The notes: generated from the sequence alone by a model not told the origin. 64,000 nt of DNA from Talpa occidentalis (GCF_014898055.3 NW_023603184.1:148370149-148434148); one strand, 5' to 3'; positions 10,422 to 22,570 are shown, numbered from the stretch's first letter. Numbers and translations are program-made.

Positions 10422-11984
10422 TTATATTGACAAAGACTTCACTTCATTTATGATGATAAAGACTTCCCTTTCTTGTAGTGTTTGGACTCCTCTGGACCTC
10501 TTTTATTGTGTATTTATTATTGTGAAGATCTTTAAGATCTTTAACTTCGTTTTTCTTTTTGCTCAAATTGCTAGGGATCGAATCTGCCTGGTGTTCTTTT
10601 CCTTTATGTGCTGCATTTATTCAGTTATCTGTAAATATGTACGCAATGTCAATATTTTAACTGTCAATTAAAACAATATATGTCGCTATTAGATTTGTAA
10701 AAGTGGAGAAAGAGGAAGACATTTCAAAAGCAGGTGGCAGGGCGGGAGCGGGGAGGGCCTGGGCCCAGGAAGAGGGGAGCACTGCAGGGCACTGCTGGTG
10801 GGCAGGGTGTGAAGATACACTTTTGCAGAGGTGAGAACCAGTCATCCAGAACAGGTACAAGGATGTAAACCTACCACCCCCAAAAGCATAAATTGGGGAA
10901 GAAAGAAAATGTCAACAATAGTAACTGTTGCTCCTTTCTTTTCCTGTGTGTGAATATATTTTGGAGCATTGACAGCTTTGGTTCAAATCCTGGCTCCTGA
11001 CAATGGGCTTGGGACGTGGGTGCCCGATGGTGAATCCACCTGAAGGGGGTGCGCTTGTACTTCCAAAATGCTAACAACAGTGCAAAGCAATGGAACTTCA
11101 ACAAATAAAGAAAAATACAAACAAACAAAACCCAAATCCTCACTTCCATTTTCCAACTGAGTGACCTGGGACCATTCCGGCCTCAGAATTGTTATAGTGA
11201 AAGCACAAAAAATATTACATATTATCATTATGGAAAAGGTGCCTAGCAAGACAGGCCCGTCACCTGGAGACCTCTGAGCTGTGTTTGTCAATTGCTTTGG
11301 TCCTTGAAAGAAACTTTGCACTGAAATCACATTCTCTAACCGAATGTCAGGCTGGTATCGTTCATGTTCCAGGATCCATAGTTTTACTTTGAGATCTTGT
11401 CACTTATATTTATTTGATATGTTTTGCTCTAAGATGTGACCCCTTGAAGTACTTTATCGAAATTTATCCCACTATGAATGATCAAAATCTACATCTTTAA
11501 TATTTTTCTCCTTCTTCTTCCTTAAGATTTAGGATGGGTTGTATGATTTTATGGGTCTTCTCAAATAAATAGCTTTTAGATTTGCTTAGTCTTTGTACTA
11601 TTTTTTTTTTCTATTTCATTCATGACAGTTTTTTTTTTTAAAGGAATGATGTCATCCTTATTCCCCTTGGTTTATTTGTAGTTGTTTTCCAATTTCCTCA
11701 AGTTGCTTTACATTGATTTTTCTAAATAAAGAGGTCCTGACGATCATAGATATTTTTTATGTTCTTAGATTTGGGTATACATTGCTCTCATTTTGAGTTT
11801 TTTTGGTCATTTAAATGGCTTTTTTCCATTTCCTTTCTAAATCAGTGGTTATCTACAAGGCCATTCCTTTATCCCTGTATAGATAAGAGTGACCACCCTT
11901 CTCTATTTTTTAAGTTATTTTGGATTGTAATTAGAGGATGTTTTCTGTGAAGTTACTTCTTTACAAAACTTCTCTTTTTTGAAA
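10422..11984. other. Intronic spacer, unit 1, no gene seen
   Basis: This is AT-rich noncoding DNA. A more GC-rich piece at 10700-11140 is open on the minus strand in short frames, but these shift among units through indels and match no known family. Counterparts are 20751-22314 and 30514-31608. Unit 4 retains only part (38316-38940 and 39216-39700). Confidence 0.6.
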
Positions 11985-12240
11985 AAGATTTATTTATTTA
12001 TTCATACAAGAACTGGGGTGCAGGCCAGAGATGCAGGGGATGAGGATTCCCCAGAGACAGAGTGGGGGGCAGAACAGGCAGATTGACTGAAATCCACTGC
12101 TGAGGGGGGCAGCGAGGAGACAGGAGAGGTCTGCTGTGCCATGTGGGTCAGCTCCCTGCCTGGGTATGGAACTCCTACTGCAGTGGCTGGGATAGCTTCA
12201 TAGTGCTGTGTCTTAACCCCTTGCGCCACCACAGAGGCCC
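11985..12240 (-). mobile_element. tRNA-derived SINE (units 1-3, absent in 4)
   Basis: The minus strand begins GGGGCCTCTGTGGTGGCGCA and ends in an ATTTATTC-type tail. Unit 4 has no SINE at the matching place (39660-39700). Confidence 0.82.
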
Positions 12241-12976
12241 CTAAAAAATTGCTTACTAGGATTTTTGTGGTCTACTTCAGAATTGCCCAATGAAAACAAA
12301 GTAAGTTCATATTTTTAATAGGTGTGTTAGAAAAAAGCAAAAAAGAGGGTTAAGTAGGTTTAATAACATATTATATTCAGCCAAATACTTCGAAACCATT
12401 ATTTCATTATGTATTCAATATAAAATTACTGAGAGATTTTGCATTCTTTTTCTTACATACCAAGTCTTTAAACTGTGGGATGTATTTACACTTAACAGTG
12501 TCTCTCTAGTGTCTCTCGTTGGTCAGTAGTCATTGGCAGCCAGTGACCGCTCTGCCAGGGAGCAGTTGTAAACGTCCCATGGATACATTAAAACGCACCT
12601 TTAAAATTTTTCTATTAAAAAAAGCACCGGAGTAGGGGCAGGTCAGGACAAGTAAACATGTGTAGCTCTGAGATGCACCTCCAGGTCTCTGAAAGGGAGG
12701 TGACCTGCTCTGTGTCCGCGGCAGGCCCAGGCCCCTGGGCAGGTGCTGCTGCTTACGAGTCCGGCATCCAGAGGGAAGGAAAGCTCATCTGTCTGACAGG
12801 AGCTGTCACCTGTGGCGTCTGCTCCTCTTTTGCTTGATGCAGCCGTCTCTCTGGCCCGCCTAGCTGGGCAGCAGCCGGCGCCCAAGGAGCCAGAGCGCGA
12901 GCAGTGCCGGGCATGACTGGGGGCTCTTGGCCGCAGTGGTGGACAGTCCTGTTCCACGGCCTGAGCCCCCTGGGGC
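12241..12976. other. Spacer of unit 1 passing into the GC-rich block
   Basis: 12241-12614 is AT-rich and matches unit 4 up to about 40060. At TCTATTAAAAAAAGCACC the sequence changes abruptly to GC-rich DNA (12615 on) that leads into the CCDC85B-like region and may be its 5' flank or UTR. A long minus-strand open frame (13242-12643) is a GC-composition shadow. Confidence 0.6.
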
Positions 12977-13398
12977 TGAGGCTGGCGGCCTGGGAGAGCT
13001 GATGGCCAAGGAGGGGGCGGCCCTGGGCAAGGAGGAGCTGGAGTGGTGCCTGGGGCAGGAGGAGGCAGCGCTCCTGGCAGTCGTGGTGCAGTGAGGCCGC
13101 CTCTTGCAGGAGATGCCTGGCAGAGGCGGGGCCACGTGGGTGAGATCCGCCAACTCAAGTAACTCAATGGTGCCCACAGGCCGAGGACCCAGAGCTGAGA
13201 GACCTCGCTGTTCCTTCTGTTGGAGCGCCAGAGGGGGGCCACGCATGCCCAGTGTCAGCTCTTGGGCCGAGCAACCATGCAGGTGCACAAGGACCTGGGT
13301 GGTCGTTGGCAGAGGTGGCCAAGCTGGAGGGGGAGCTCTGCCTGGCACTGCGCGAGGAGTGGGTCTCCCTCCATGGCCCAGTCGGCTGGTGGGGAGCT
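12977..13398 (+). pseudogene. CCDC85B pseudogene: CCDC85B-like pseudogene, junction of units 1 and 2
   Basis: Translating in shifting plus-strand frames gives EAGGLGELMAKEGAALGKEE, then VQ.GRLLQE, GHVGEIRQLK, ERQRGATHAQCQLLG, KDLGGRWQRW and CLAL.EEWVS, in the order of the CCDC85B coiled-coil protein (delta-interacting protein A). There are several frameshifts, and a stop replaces one residue after VVVQ. The normal gene has an intronless coding region, so a retrocopy cannot be told from a duplicated fragment on this basis; no poly(A) tail was seen. It abuts the old L1 of the next unit. Confidence 0.75.
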
Positions 13399-13824
13399 CT
13401 ACTTTTGAGGGGGTATTTTCTTGGTTTCTCTCTTCTAGTTCATTGCTCTCCTATTTCTAAAGTGACTTTGTACTCTGCCACTTTACTGTATTGATTTATT
13501 GTTTCATTTAGGTTTATTATTTTCATTTAGTGAAGCTTTAGGCTTTTCTATGTATATTATCAAGCCCTCTGCAAATACAGAGATGATTTTACTTCTTTTC
13601 CTATTTGGATTTCTTGTATATCTTTCTCTTGCCTAATTGCTCTAGCTAGGACTTCCAATACTATGTTGAATAGTAGCGGTGAAAGTGGCCATGCTGTCTT
13701 GTACCAGATCTTCCGGGAAATGCTTTCAGTCTTTCACTATGGAGTATAATGTGGGCTTTTTATACATAGACTTTATTATGGTGAAGTATGTTCCATGTAT
13801 CCCTATTTGTAGTTTTTATTTTTT

Positions 13825-14089
13825 TAAAGATTCATTTATTTATTTATACAAGAACTGGTGTACAGGCCAGATGTGCGGGAGTGTGAGAAGATTCACCAGA
13901 GGCAGAGTGGGGAACAGAACAGGCAGACAGACTGAAATACACTGCTGAGGAGAGCAGTGGGTGAGACAGGAGAGGTCTGCTGTGCCTTGGGGTACCCTCG
14001 CCTGTGGGTTGGGATCAAACCGGCACTGTAGAGGCTTCAGACAGCTCCACAGCATGGTGCACAACTGCCTGCGCCACCAGGGGAGGCCC
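13825..14089 (-). mobile_element. tRNA-derived SINE (unit 2 counterpart of 4144)
   Basis: Same element and same position in the old L1 as in unit 1, with a few substitutions. Confidence 0.85.
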
Positions 14090-15686
14090 TTTTTGGGTGA
14101 CATTTGATTGCTGTTACAATTACCTGCTTATGATTGCTCTGTCTAGATTTCTTGTTTGTTTGTGGTTCGGTCTCAGAGGGTTATAGATTTCTAAGAGTTT
14201 GTCCATTTCATCTAGGTTATTCAATTTGCTGCCACATAGATGCTTGTAGTAACCTCTCTGACCTCTATATTTCTGAAATGTCTGTTGGAACTGGCCTTTC
14301 ATTTCTGATTCTACTGATTAGATTCCCCCCACTTTTTTCTTAATGAGTTGAGCTATAGGTGTGTCTTATTGATTTTTCCAAAAAACTAATTTTTGGTGTT
14401 TCATGGATCCTTTAGACTGTATTTTGGTTCCCATTTCATTTATTTCTACTCTAAATTTTATTGTGTCCTTTCTTCTACTGGCTTTTGCTTTTGCCTGGTC
14501 TCCTTTTCCTCCATCCTAAACGTGGGAGGTAACGTCGTTTATTGAGTTCTTTCTTGTTTCTTGATATGAGCCTGTAGTGCTATATATTTCCCACATAATA
14601 CTGCCTTTACTGTGTTCCACAGGTTCTGAATGGTTGTGTCTTCACTTTCATTGGTCTCTAGGTCTTTTTAAATTTCTCATTTGATTTCCTTGTTTGTCCA
14701 GTGGTCATTCAGGAGTGTGTTGTTTTCCTTCTTTCTTTTTGTGATTGATTTTTGCTTTGATGTGATGGTGATCAGAGATTGTACTTGACACGGTTTCAGT
14801 TTCATGATTTCAAGGTTTCGTGATTTTGTTGAAATTTGTTTTATGGCCCACCATATGGTCTATCCTGGAGAATGTTCTGCATGCACTTCAGAGGAATGTG
14901 TACTCAGCTTTTCTGGGGTGCAGTGTTGTCTAAATGTCTATTAAGCCCATGTGTTCTAATTCCTTGTTTAAGGCTATTGTTTCCTTGTTGATGTTCTGTC
15001 TGGCTGACCCGTTCATTGGTGAAATTGGGGTGTGAAATCTCGTGCTACTACTGTGTTGTTGCTGATGTCTGATTTCAGATTTAATAATATTTGCCTTATA
15101 TGTTTGATGCTCCTTCATTTGGTGCATATATTGATGATTGTTATGTCTTCTTGATGTATTTAATGCCTAATCATTACCTACTTTCAATACCTGTTTCTCG
15201 TTCCCTTTTTTTTTTAAATCTGGGAGTCTATTTTTAGCTGGAAGACAGTATGTCTGTCTCTGCCTTTTTGGAGAGAAGAGGTGGGTGGGGAGAAGAGGTC
15301 CTATTTGCTCCTAGTGTTGCTTTTCAAGCTTTTTCTTTGAGTCTTTGAAACTCAGGTGAGTCTCCTGGAGTTAGGAGATAGTTGGGTTTTGTTTTCTAAT
15401 CCAAGTGAGCAATTTGTGTCTTTTGATTAGTGCATTCAGTCTAGTTACATTGAAAGTATTGTAGGTATGGGAAGACTTGTTATCGCCATTTTGTCTGTAG
15501 TTTTTTGGTTCAATCAAATTCTTTGTTTATCTTTTTGGTTGATTTTCTTTGCTTTGATTTTGATAAGAGCGTCCCTTTAACAATTCGTTGTGACTGGGTT
15601 CTGGAGAATTATTCTCTTCCAGTGGCATCTTATTCCCTTAAATTCTGAAGTTTTGTTGATACAAAAATCATCTGTAGTGACTTTTT

Positions 15687-15982
15687 TTTTTTTAAATTAA
15701 ATTATTTTATTATTTTTTTTAAATTTATTTATTTATACAAGCACTGGGTACAGTCAGAAGCGCGGGAGGGTGAGAGAATTCACCAGAGCCAGAGCGGGGA
15801 GCAGAGCAGGCAGAAGGACCGAAGTACACTGCTGAGGGGAGCAGCGGGCGGCAGGAGAGGTCTGCGCGCCGTGCGGGACCCTCCTCCGGTGGCCGGGGAG
15901 CAGCCGGGGATCGAACCGGCGCTGCAGAGGCTGCGGGCAGCTTCGCAACCCAGCGCTCAACCGCTGCGCCACCGGGGAGGCC
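15687..15982 (-). mobile_element. Young SINE insertion found only in unit 2
   Basis: A complete SINE (minus strand head GGCCTCCCCGGTGGCGCAG, intact B box GGTTCGATCCC, A/T-rich tail) is flanked by a perfect target duplication CTGTAGTGACTTTTT at 15672-15686 and 15983-15997. Units 1, 3 and 4 have the uninterrupted site (for example 25999-26035). It looks closer to an intact tRNA-like head than the older SINEs, so it probably arrived after the array formed. Confidence 0.92.
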
Positions 15983-17345
15983 CTGTAGTGACTTTTTATA
16001 TGCCCCTTTTGCTGTTTTAGATTTCTCCCCAGGGGTTCTGCAAGTTGCAAAAGTGTGGAGCATATAGGTTTTTTTCTTTCTGTTGTTGCTGGTTTGAAAT
16101 TTTGGTTCAATTCCCAAAGTGGGATAGTTGGGTTGTATGGTATTTCCATTTTTGATTATAAGATATCTATATAATCTGCAAGAAGTCCTTTATAAGACAG
16201 ATGTTTCGTTGACATTTTCTCCTGATGTGTGCTTTACATTTTCATATTTTTCACAAATATTTTCATATCAATATCAATGAAGTCTGATTAATTGCATTTT
16301 TTAATGGTACTTTAGCATCTTAAGAATTCTTTGTCTACTTAGAGATGTAAAGATATGCACCTCTATTTTCTTGAAGGAATTTGTTTTAGCTAGTATGTTT
16401 ATGTCAACATCACTGACAGTGGGGCACAACATCCCTTAGGGGTCAGGAAGAAGAGTTGCATCATTCTGGAATTCTCCAAGGTGACTTCACTCATAGTCAT
16501 GGCTTCAACCACCATTATATGGGATTGCTCCAAATTCTCTGTGCAATACAGACCCTTCTCTGTTCAGACCCATGAATTCCACCGCTGTGAATGCATCCAG
16601 GAGTTTCGTAGACACGAGAAATGTTTGCTCCTTCCTCCCCATGGTCTTGCCTGTCCTCAGGACCACCACAATGTCAAGAAACAAGCATATTACAGGGGCC
16701 CCAGATCTCTGTATAGGCTCTGAGTCTAATATATGCAAGTTCAAGTCAGATGACACCAGGGTCTAAATATAATGTAAGAACACGCTCACCTCTTTGTAGG
16801 CTTAGCTCTTCTCATAATCAACAGAATGGGGCTTACTAAGCCTAGGGTTTGGGGAAATATTTCGGGGACTGAAGCCCATAGCTGAGAACCATTTCTAGTG
16901 CTCTGTCTACTCAGAATTCCCCACTCCAGACCATGCTCTCCTAGGCTGTGTGGGATGCCCTCACAGGCCTGCTCCTGCCTTGTCTGGGCCCAGACTTTGG
17001 GTGTGAGTCCTTGCTGTGAGCGCCCCTTGGTGGGCACTTCCCCAGACTGCTTCTCAGTGCTGTTCCCAGTGCTGCTGCAGCTTGGATTCAGGTCCTCACC
17101 TGGCACAAAGAACTTCTAGAAAGGATTCTCTGGGTCCAGGGAGAACCCTCTCAATAGTCCTTCTTTGTAAGATGGACAATTCAGGTACACAGGCCTGGCT
17201 GTGCTCACCGATCAGGGACTGTGCAGTTGGTCCCCAGTTATGGGTTGTATTGTGAGCCGCTCACAAAAGGCACGTTCAAGTCCTAAATCACGGTGTTCCA
17301 GAAAGTATTTTATTTGGACAGAGTTTAAAGGACTTTGTTGGAGAA

Positions 17346-17361
17346 TGACCTGGAACGACCT
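17346..17361. promoter_or_regulatory. Imperfect DR4, unit 2 promoter
   Basis: This is the same sequence as in unit 1, TGACCTGGAACGACCT, with the AGGTCG half-site mismatch and the same AGAACGTTCT palindrome after it. Confidence 0.5.
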
Positions 17362-17487
17362 AGAACGTTCTCTGGAGAGAGCTGCCGAGTCAAATGATTT
17401 CTCTGAGATAGGGGAGGTTGGCTTCTCCCTTGGGGAGTGGGCGAAACAGCGGGGGACCAGTGGGGAAAGAGAGCGATAGATAGAGTT

Positions 17488-17500
17488 TGTAATGATTAAC
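17488..17500. promoter_or_regulatory. HNF1-like site, unit 2 promoter
   Basis: TGTAATGATTAAC, identical to unit 1 and at the same distance from the start codon. Confidence 0.65.
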
Positions 17501-17628
17501 ACAAGGAGGGTTTGCTGACTTCCAATGACAAGCCATTACGGGAAGTGCTTTGGTGGCGAGACAAAGACAAAGTTTGAAGTATCGGGAGCACAGCGATCCT
17601 GAAATCATCTGGCTGTAGCTCTGCCGAG

Positions 17629-18492
17629 ATGTCTACAGGACTCCACGCTCCCTGGCCCGTGCTCTTGGGGCTGTGGCTCTTCCTGTGCGTCAGCTCTGGG
17701 GTCCAGGGCGGGAAGGTGTTGGTGGTCCCCTTGGATGGAAGCCACTGGCTCAGCATGCGTCAGGCTGTGCAGGCACTGCACGCCAGAGGCCACCAAGCCA
17801 TGGTCCTCGCGCCAGATGTCAGCATGCACATCAAGGGGGAAGAGTTCTTCACGATGAAGCACTATGAGGTTTCCTACACTCAGGATGAATTCGACAGATT
17901 ATTCCAGGATTACTCCAAAATGATTTTTGAAAGAGAGCCCCTTCCAATGAAATTTTTGAAAGGCGTGGAAAAGACAAAGGAATCGTCTTTGATCTATGTG
18001 AAGGCTTGTAGGGACCTGGTGTTTAACAAGGACATGATCAGGTACCTCAATTCCAGCTCCTTTGATGTGGTTTTAACGGATCCCATTTACCCCTGTGGGG
18101 CGCTGCTGGCTAAGTACCTGTCCATTCCTGCTGTGTTTTTCCTGCGTTCCATTCCTTGTGAGTTCGACTCTGAGGGTACTCAGTGCCCAAATCCATCCTC
18201 CTATGTGCCCCGGCTTCTGACAGAGCTTACAGACCACATGACTTTCTTGGAGAGGGTCAAGAACATGCTCTTTCCTCTGGTCGTGAACATCTTTTGTCAT
18301 GTTTCTCTGCCTCCCTTTGCAAGCCTTGCCTCTGACCTTCTGCAGAGAGAGGTGTCGCTGAGGGAAATTTTTGGCTATGGATCCATCTGGCTGTTCAGAG
18401 GAGACTTTGTGATGGATTACCCCAGACCCATCATGCCCAACATGTTCTTCATTGGAGGCATAAACTGTCTCAACAGGAAGCCATTATCTCAG
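17629..18492 (+). CDS. UGT1A3-like: UGT1A3/4/5-like first exon, copy 2
   Basis: This intact 288-codon first exon has the same donor (CTCAG|GTCTGT), signal peptide, His39 and Asp151 as copy 1. It begins MSTGLH instead of MSAGLH. Most differences from copy 1 lie between residues about 51 and 131: I69, [10 protein letters not shown] at 91-100, and [10 protein letters not shown] at 112-121. From residue 154 to the donor the only protein difference from copy 1 is Asp for Glu in LTDHMTF. This region forms much of the acceptor-substrate pocket in the family, so copies 1 and 2 may prefer different substrates. The distance to shared exon 2 is about 37.8 kb. Confidence 0.93.
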
Positions 18493-19041
18493 GTCTGTAT
18501 TGGTTGCTTTATCCAAGCTCCGGCCAGGTGGAATGCTTAAAAAATAAAGTACTTCCAGGATATTTCTTATCATTTCATCTTTCTAAAGATTTCTACCTCA
18601 TCCTCCTGACAGTCTTGTGTGAGCTGAAGTGTTCCAGCATCTCCAGCGGTGTAGTTGGGGTTGCAGGGTGAGTGAGAGGGATGCCAGGCTGGTCCGGTCT
18701 GTGCCAGGCTTGTCAAGTGATGGTGGATGCAGTGATCGCTGTCCTGGGGCGAGGTGCCCCTTCGTGTGTTGCATCGGGACAACACCACACTGACAAACGG
18801 GAGTGGTGGTGCACAATGCAGGATGCTGCTGTAAAGCAAGATTCTGGCCCTTTTATTTAGACATGTAATTGGCTGTAAGGAGATTAAGGAGATTAAAGAA
18901 AGGGGAAGGGTGTAGAAGATTAGGGATTGTGAGTCTGCCCTCCAGGCACTTGTAATCTACTTGATGACACACCCTAATCCCCTGCCATGGTTCTAATCTT
19001 ATCAACAAGGCCCTCCACTGATCAGCTTCTGGGGTCCCTTG

Positions 19042-19224
19042 TCATACATCAGTCCTCAGCCCTCTGGGCATTCCCGGTCATACCTCGTGATGTGTAAGTC
19101 AGGAGTATGTGTTATGCATCTTTCCTCAGCTCCCTGGGCATTCAGGACATACCTCTTGACGCACATGTTATGCATCGGTCCTCAGCGCCCCGGGCATTCT
19201 GGACATACCTTGTGATGCATAACC
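19042..19224. repeat. Three degenerate tandem copies, unit 2
   Basis: Counterpart of 9064-9245, with the same three-copy organisation. Confidence 0.75.
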
Positions 19225-19444
19225 TTCCCAGCGTGATCCAGCTTTGTGCTCTTGTTTGATTTGAAGGGCTGAAGGGTTGGGCTCCTGTTCCTAACTGGCC
19301 AGACCACTTTGACCTTGTTTAGGTGACAAAATGGCGGCCGAATTGGCTGCCTAGAAGCAGCAGAATCACATTCGTGGGCGGCGATTTTCTTCGGCTGCGT
19401 AGGAGCCAGAAATTGAGTTGGGAACGGCTCCCTCGGGGATTTTT

Positions 19445-19833
19445 TTTTTTTTTTTAGAAGCAACCACATTTTAATAAAAAATTTGAATATTTGTTAAGCA
19501 GTTAAGGCTGAATAAAATAGCAATCTATCCAAAATTCAAAAGATATACCACCTTGAAAACAAAGTAAAAAATCTTGCCATTAAGTTTCACCCATTTACAG
19601 GACCACCCAACAGCCCCGAGAATGCTTCTAGCTCCTATGGAGAACACAGGGAACCACACCTCTTCAAAACCCTTGTAACAGGGTGGTCCCCAGGAAAGGG
19701 GGAGTTTCCCTGCCCCACCCAAGGGAGGGTGGAGCTGAGCAGGGAGAGGAGAAGCTGCAGAAGAGACTGAGGTAGGAAGCAGGATGGAGCCAGGAGACCT
19801 GGAGGAGGCGCATGGAGCCTAGAGACACATGAA
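19445..19833 (-). pseudogene. Poly(A)-tailed chimeric retrocopy, unit 2
   Basis: A minus-strand insert ends in a poly(A) tail (T-run at 19441-19455) preceded by ATTAAA, and is flanked by GGGGATTTTT at 19435-19444 and 19834-19843. Its 3' part (19456-19673) looks like an mRNA 3' UTR of unknown origin. Its 5' part (19674-19833) matches, in antisense, the start of the LTR-like element at 45405-45958 (TGTAACAGGG.GGTCCCCAGG). Unit 1 has the empty site. No coding region was recognised. Confidence 0.8.
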
Positions 19834-20397
19834 GGGGATTTTTATGGGAATATTCAATGGGAGGAGGAGGAATGAGCAAATTGTGTGGGTTCACGTGATT
19901 GGTTTTAGAGTCGCCTCCAAAGCACAACTGAGGTATGACCAAGTGTCAAGAGGAAGCAGAGGTTGCAAAGAGGTTAGCTGAGTTAAGTGGAAATGAGAAA
20001 ATGGCAGAGAGTTGGGGTGTCTGTGATCAGAATAAAATGATGGACGCCAGCTTTTCAGGATGGGGCGGTGCTGACGAGATGTTTTCTGAACTGGAGCCGG
20101 TGACTGGCATGTGACGTGGGGCCTTTTCATCTGACGGGATTGCAGGTCAGATGCTGAAATCATCCAAAAACAGGAGCCGAGTGTGGGGAGGAGATGAAAG
20201 GTTGAGGGGTTATGAAGGGAAATGGCCATCAAAGAAAGGGTTTTTAGGAAGGTCTAACCACCCGCCAAACCCATCCCACCCCAACTTCCATGGTGAGAAC
20301 ACTGAATCACACATGGTTTCCATAACATCTTCCACTAGCCCTGAATGTTTGGGTTCAATTTTATTGGACTCTTGGGATCTGAGTTTTGATTCTTCTT

Positions 20398-20688
20398 TTA
20401 AAAAAGATTCATTTATTGATGCGTTCAAGAACTGGATACAGGGAGGGGTACGGGGGGTGGGGTGGGGGGCGGGGGTGTGAGAGGGTTCACCAGAGACAGA
20501 GTGGGGAACAAAACAGGCAGACTGGCCGAAACACACTGCTGAGGGGAGCAGCGGGCGAGGCAGGAGAGTCTGCTGCGCCCTGTGGGTTGCTCCCTGGCCG
20601 GCCGGGGATCAGGGATCCAACTCGTGTGCAGAGGCTGTGAATAGCTTCGTAGTGCTATGCTTAACCCCTTGTGCCACGAGGGAGGCCC
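20398..20688 (-). mobile_element. tRNA-derived SINE (unit 2 counterpart of 10049)
   Basis: Same insertion as in unit 1 with a G-rich expansion near 20446-20475 (GGGGGTGGGGTGGGGGGCG). Confidence 0.85.
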
Positions 20689-22314
20689 TGAGCTTTGATT
20701 CTTGACTTACCGAATGAGCCATCTTTCATTTATATTGATAAATGAAACATTTATATCGACAAAGACTTCACTTCAGTTATGTTGATAAAGACTTTCCCTT
20801 TCTTGTAGTGTTTGGACTCCTCTGGACCTCTTTTATTGTGTATTTATTATTGCAAAGATCTTTAAGATCTTTCACTTCATTTTTCTTTTTGCTCAAATTG
20901 CAAGTGATCGAATCTGCCTGGTGTTCTTTTCCTTTATGTGCTGCATTTATTCAGTTATCTGTAAATATGTACGCAATGTCAATATTTTAACTGTCAATTA
21001 AAACAATCTATGTCGTTATTAGATTTGTAAAAGTGGACAAAGAGGAAGACATTTCAAAAGCAGGTGGCAGGGCGGGAGCGGGGAGGGCCTGGGCCCAGGA
21101 AGAGGGGAGCACTGCAGGGCACTGCTGGTGGGCAGGGTGTGAAGATACACTTTTGCAGAGGTGAGAACCAGTCATCCAGAACAGGTACAAGGATGTAAAC
21201 CTACCACCCCCAAAAGCATAAATTGGGGAAGAAAGAAAATGTCAACAATAGTAACTGTTGCTCCTTTCTTTTCCTGTGTGTGAATATATTTTGGAGCATT
21301 GACAGCTTTGGTTCAAATCCTGGCTCCTGACAATGGGCTTGGGACGTGGGTGCCCGATGGTGAATCCACCTGAAGGGGGTGCGCTTGTACTTGCAAAATG
21401 CTAACAACAGTGCAAAGCAATGGAGCTTCAACAAATAAAGAAAAATACAAACAAACAAAACCCAAATCCTCACTTCCATTTTCCAACTGAGTGACCTGGG
21501 ACCATTCCGGCCTCAGAATTGTTATAGTGAAAACACAAAAAATATTACATATTATCATTATTGAAAAGGTGCCTAGCAAGACAGGCCCGTCACCTGGAGA
21601 CCTCTGAGCTGTGTTTGTCAATTGCTTTGGTCCTTGAAAGAACCTTTGCACTGAAATCAAGTTCTCTAACCGAGTGTCAGGCCGGTATCGTTCATGTTCC
21701 ACGATCAATATTTTCACTTTGAGATCTTGTCACTTATATTTATTTGATATGTTTTGCTCTAAGATGTGACCCCTTGAAGTACTTTATCGAAATTTATCCC
21801 ACTATGAATGATCAAAATCTACATCTTTAATATTTTTTCTCCTTCTTCTTCCTTAAGATTTAGGACGGGTTGTATGATTTTATGGGTCTTCTCAAATAAA
21901 TAGCTTTTAGATTTGCTTAGTCTTTGTACTATTTTTGTTTTCTATTTCATTCATGGCAGTTTTTTTTTTAAAGAAATGATGTCATCCTTATTCCCCTTGG
22001 TTTATTTGTAGTTGTTTTCCAATTTCCTCAAGTTGCTTTACATTGATTTTTCTAAATAAAGAGGTCCTGACGATCATAGATATTTTTTATGTTCTTAGAT
22101 TTGGGTATACATTGCTCTTATTTTGAGTTTTTTTGGTCATTTAAATGGCTTTTTTCCATTTCCTTTCTAAATCAGTGGTTATCTACAAGGCCATTCCTTT
22201 AACCCTGTATAGATAAGAGTGACCACCCTTCTCTATTTTTTAAGTTATTTTGGATTGTAATCAGAGGATGTTTTCTGTGAAGTTACTTCTTTACAAAACT
22301 TCTCTTTTTTGAAA

Positions 22315-22570
22315 AAGATTTATTTATTTATTCATACAAGAACTGGAGTGCAGGCCAGAGATGCAGGGGATGAGGATTCCCCAGAGACAGAGTGGGGTGC
22401 AGAACAGGCAGATTGACTGAAATCCACTGCTGAGGGGGGCAGCGGGGAGACAGGAGAGGTCTGCTGTGCCATGTGGGTCAGCTCCCTGCCTGGGTATGGA
22501 ACTCCTACTGCAGTGGCTGGGATAGCTTCATAGTGCTGTGTCTTAACCCCTTGCGCCACCACAGAGGCCC
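22315..22570 (-). mobile_element. tRNA-derived SINE (unit 2 counterpart of 11985)
   Basis: Same insertion as at 11985, nearly identical. Confidence 0.82.

Larger units (their letters stand above)
3762..13444 (+). repeat. Tandem unit 1 of the UGT1A first-exon array
   Basis: This is the first of four large direct repeats that share the order old L1, SINE, promoter, first exon, tandem 60-75 bp repeat, further SINEs, GC-rich CCDC85B-derived block. I place the start at GCTCTCCTATTTCTAAAG, which recurs at 13445, 23784 and 33083. Unit 1 has the longest palindrome near 10366 and an empty site (9457) where units 2 and 3 carry a retrocopy. Its left edge is interrupted by the young L1. Confidence 0.9.
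13445..16320 (-). mobile_element. Old L1 fragments, unit 2
   Basis: This is the colinear copy of the old L1 block of unit 1, with the endonuclease-like peptide read downward from 15127. It is interrupted by a SINE at 13825-14089, shared with all units, and a second SINE at 15687-15982, unique to this unit. Confidence 0.75.

Noticed and set aside
10983..11330. Minus-strand open frames of 92-174 codons shared by units 1-3
   Set aside because: Their lengths and frames shift between units through indels, there is no known similarity and no sign of protein constraint.
12643..13348. Long minus-strand open frames of up to 199-238 codons (also 22973-23690 and 32155-32989)
   Set aside because: They are antisense to the GC-rich CCDC85B-like pseudogene, rich in Pro/Ala/Ser by composition, and change length among copies. 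No family match.
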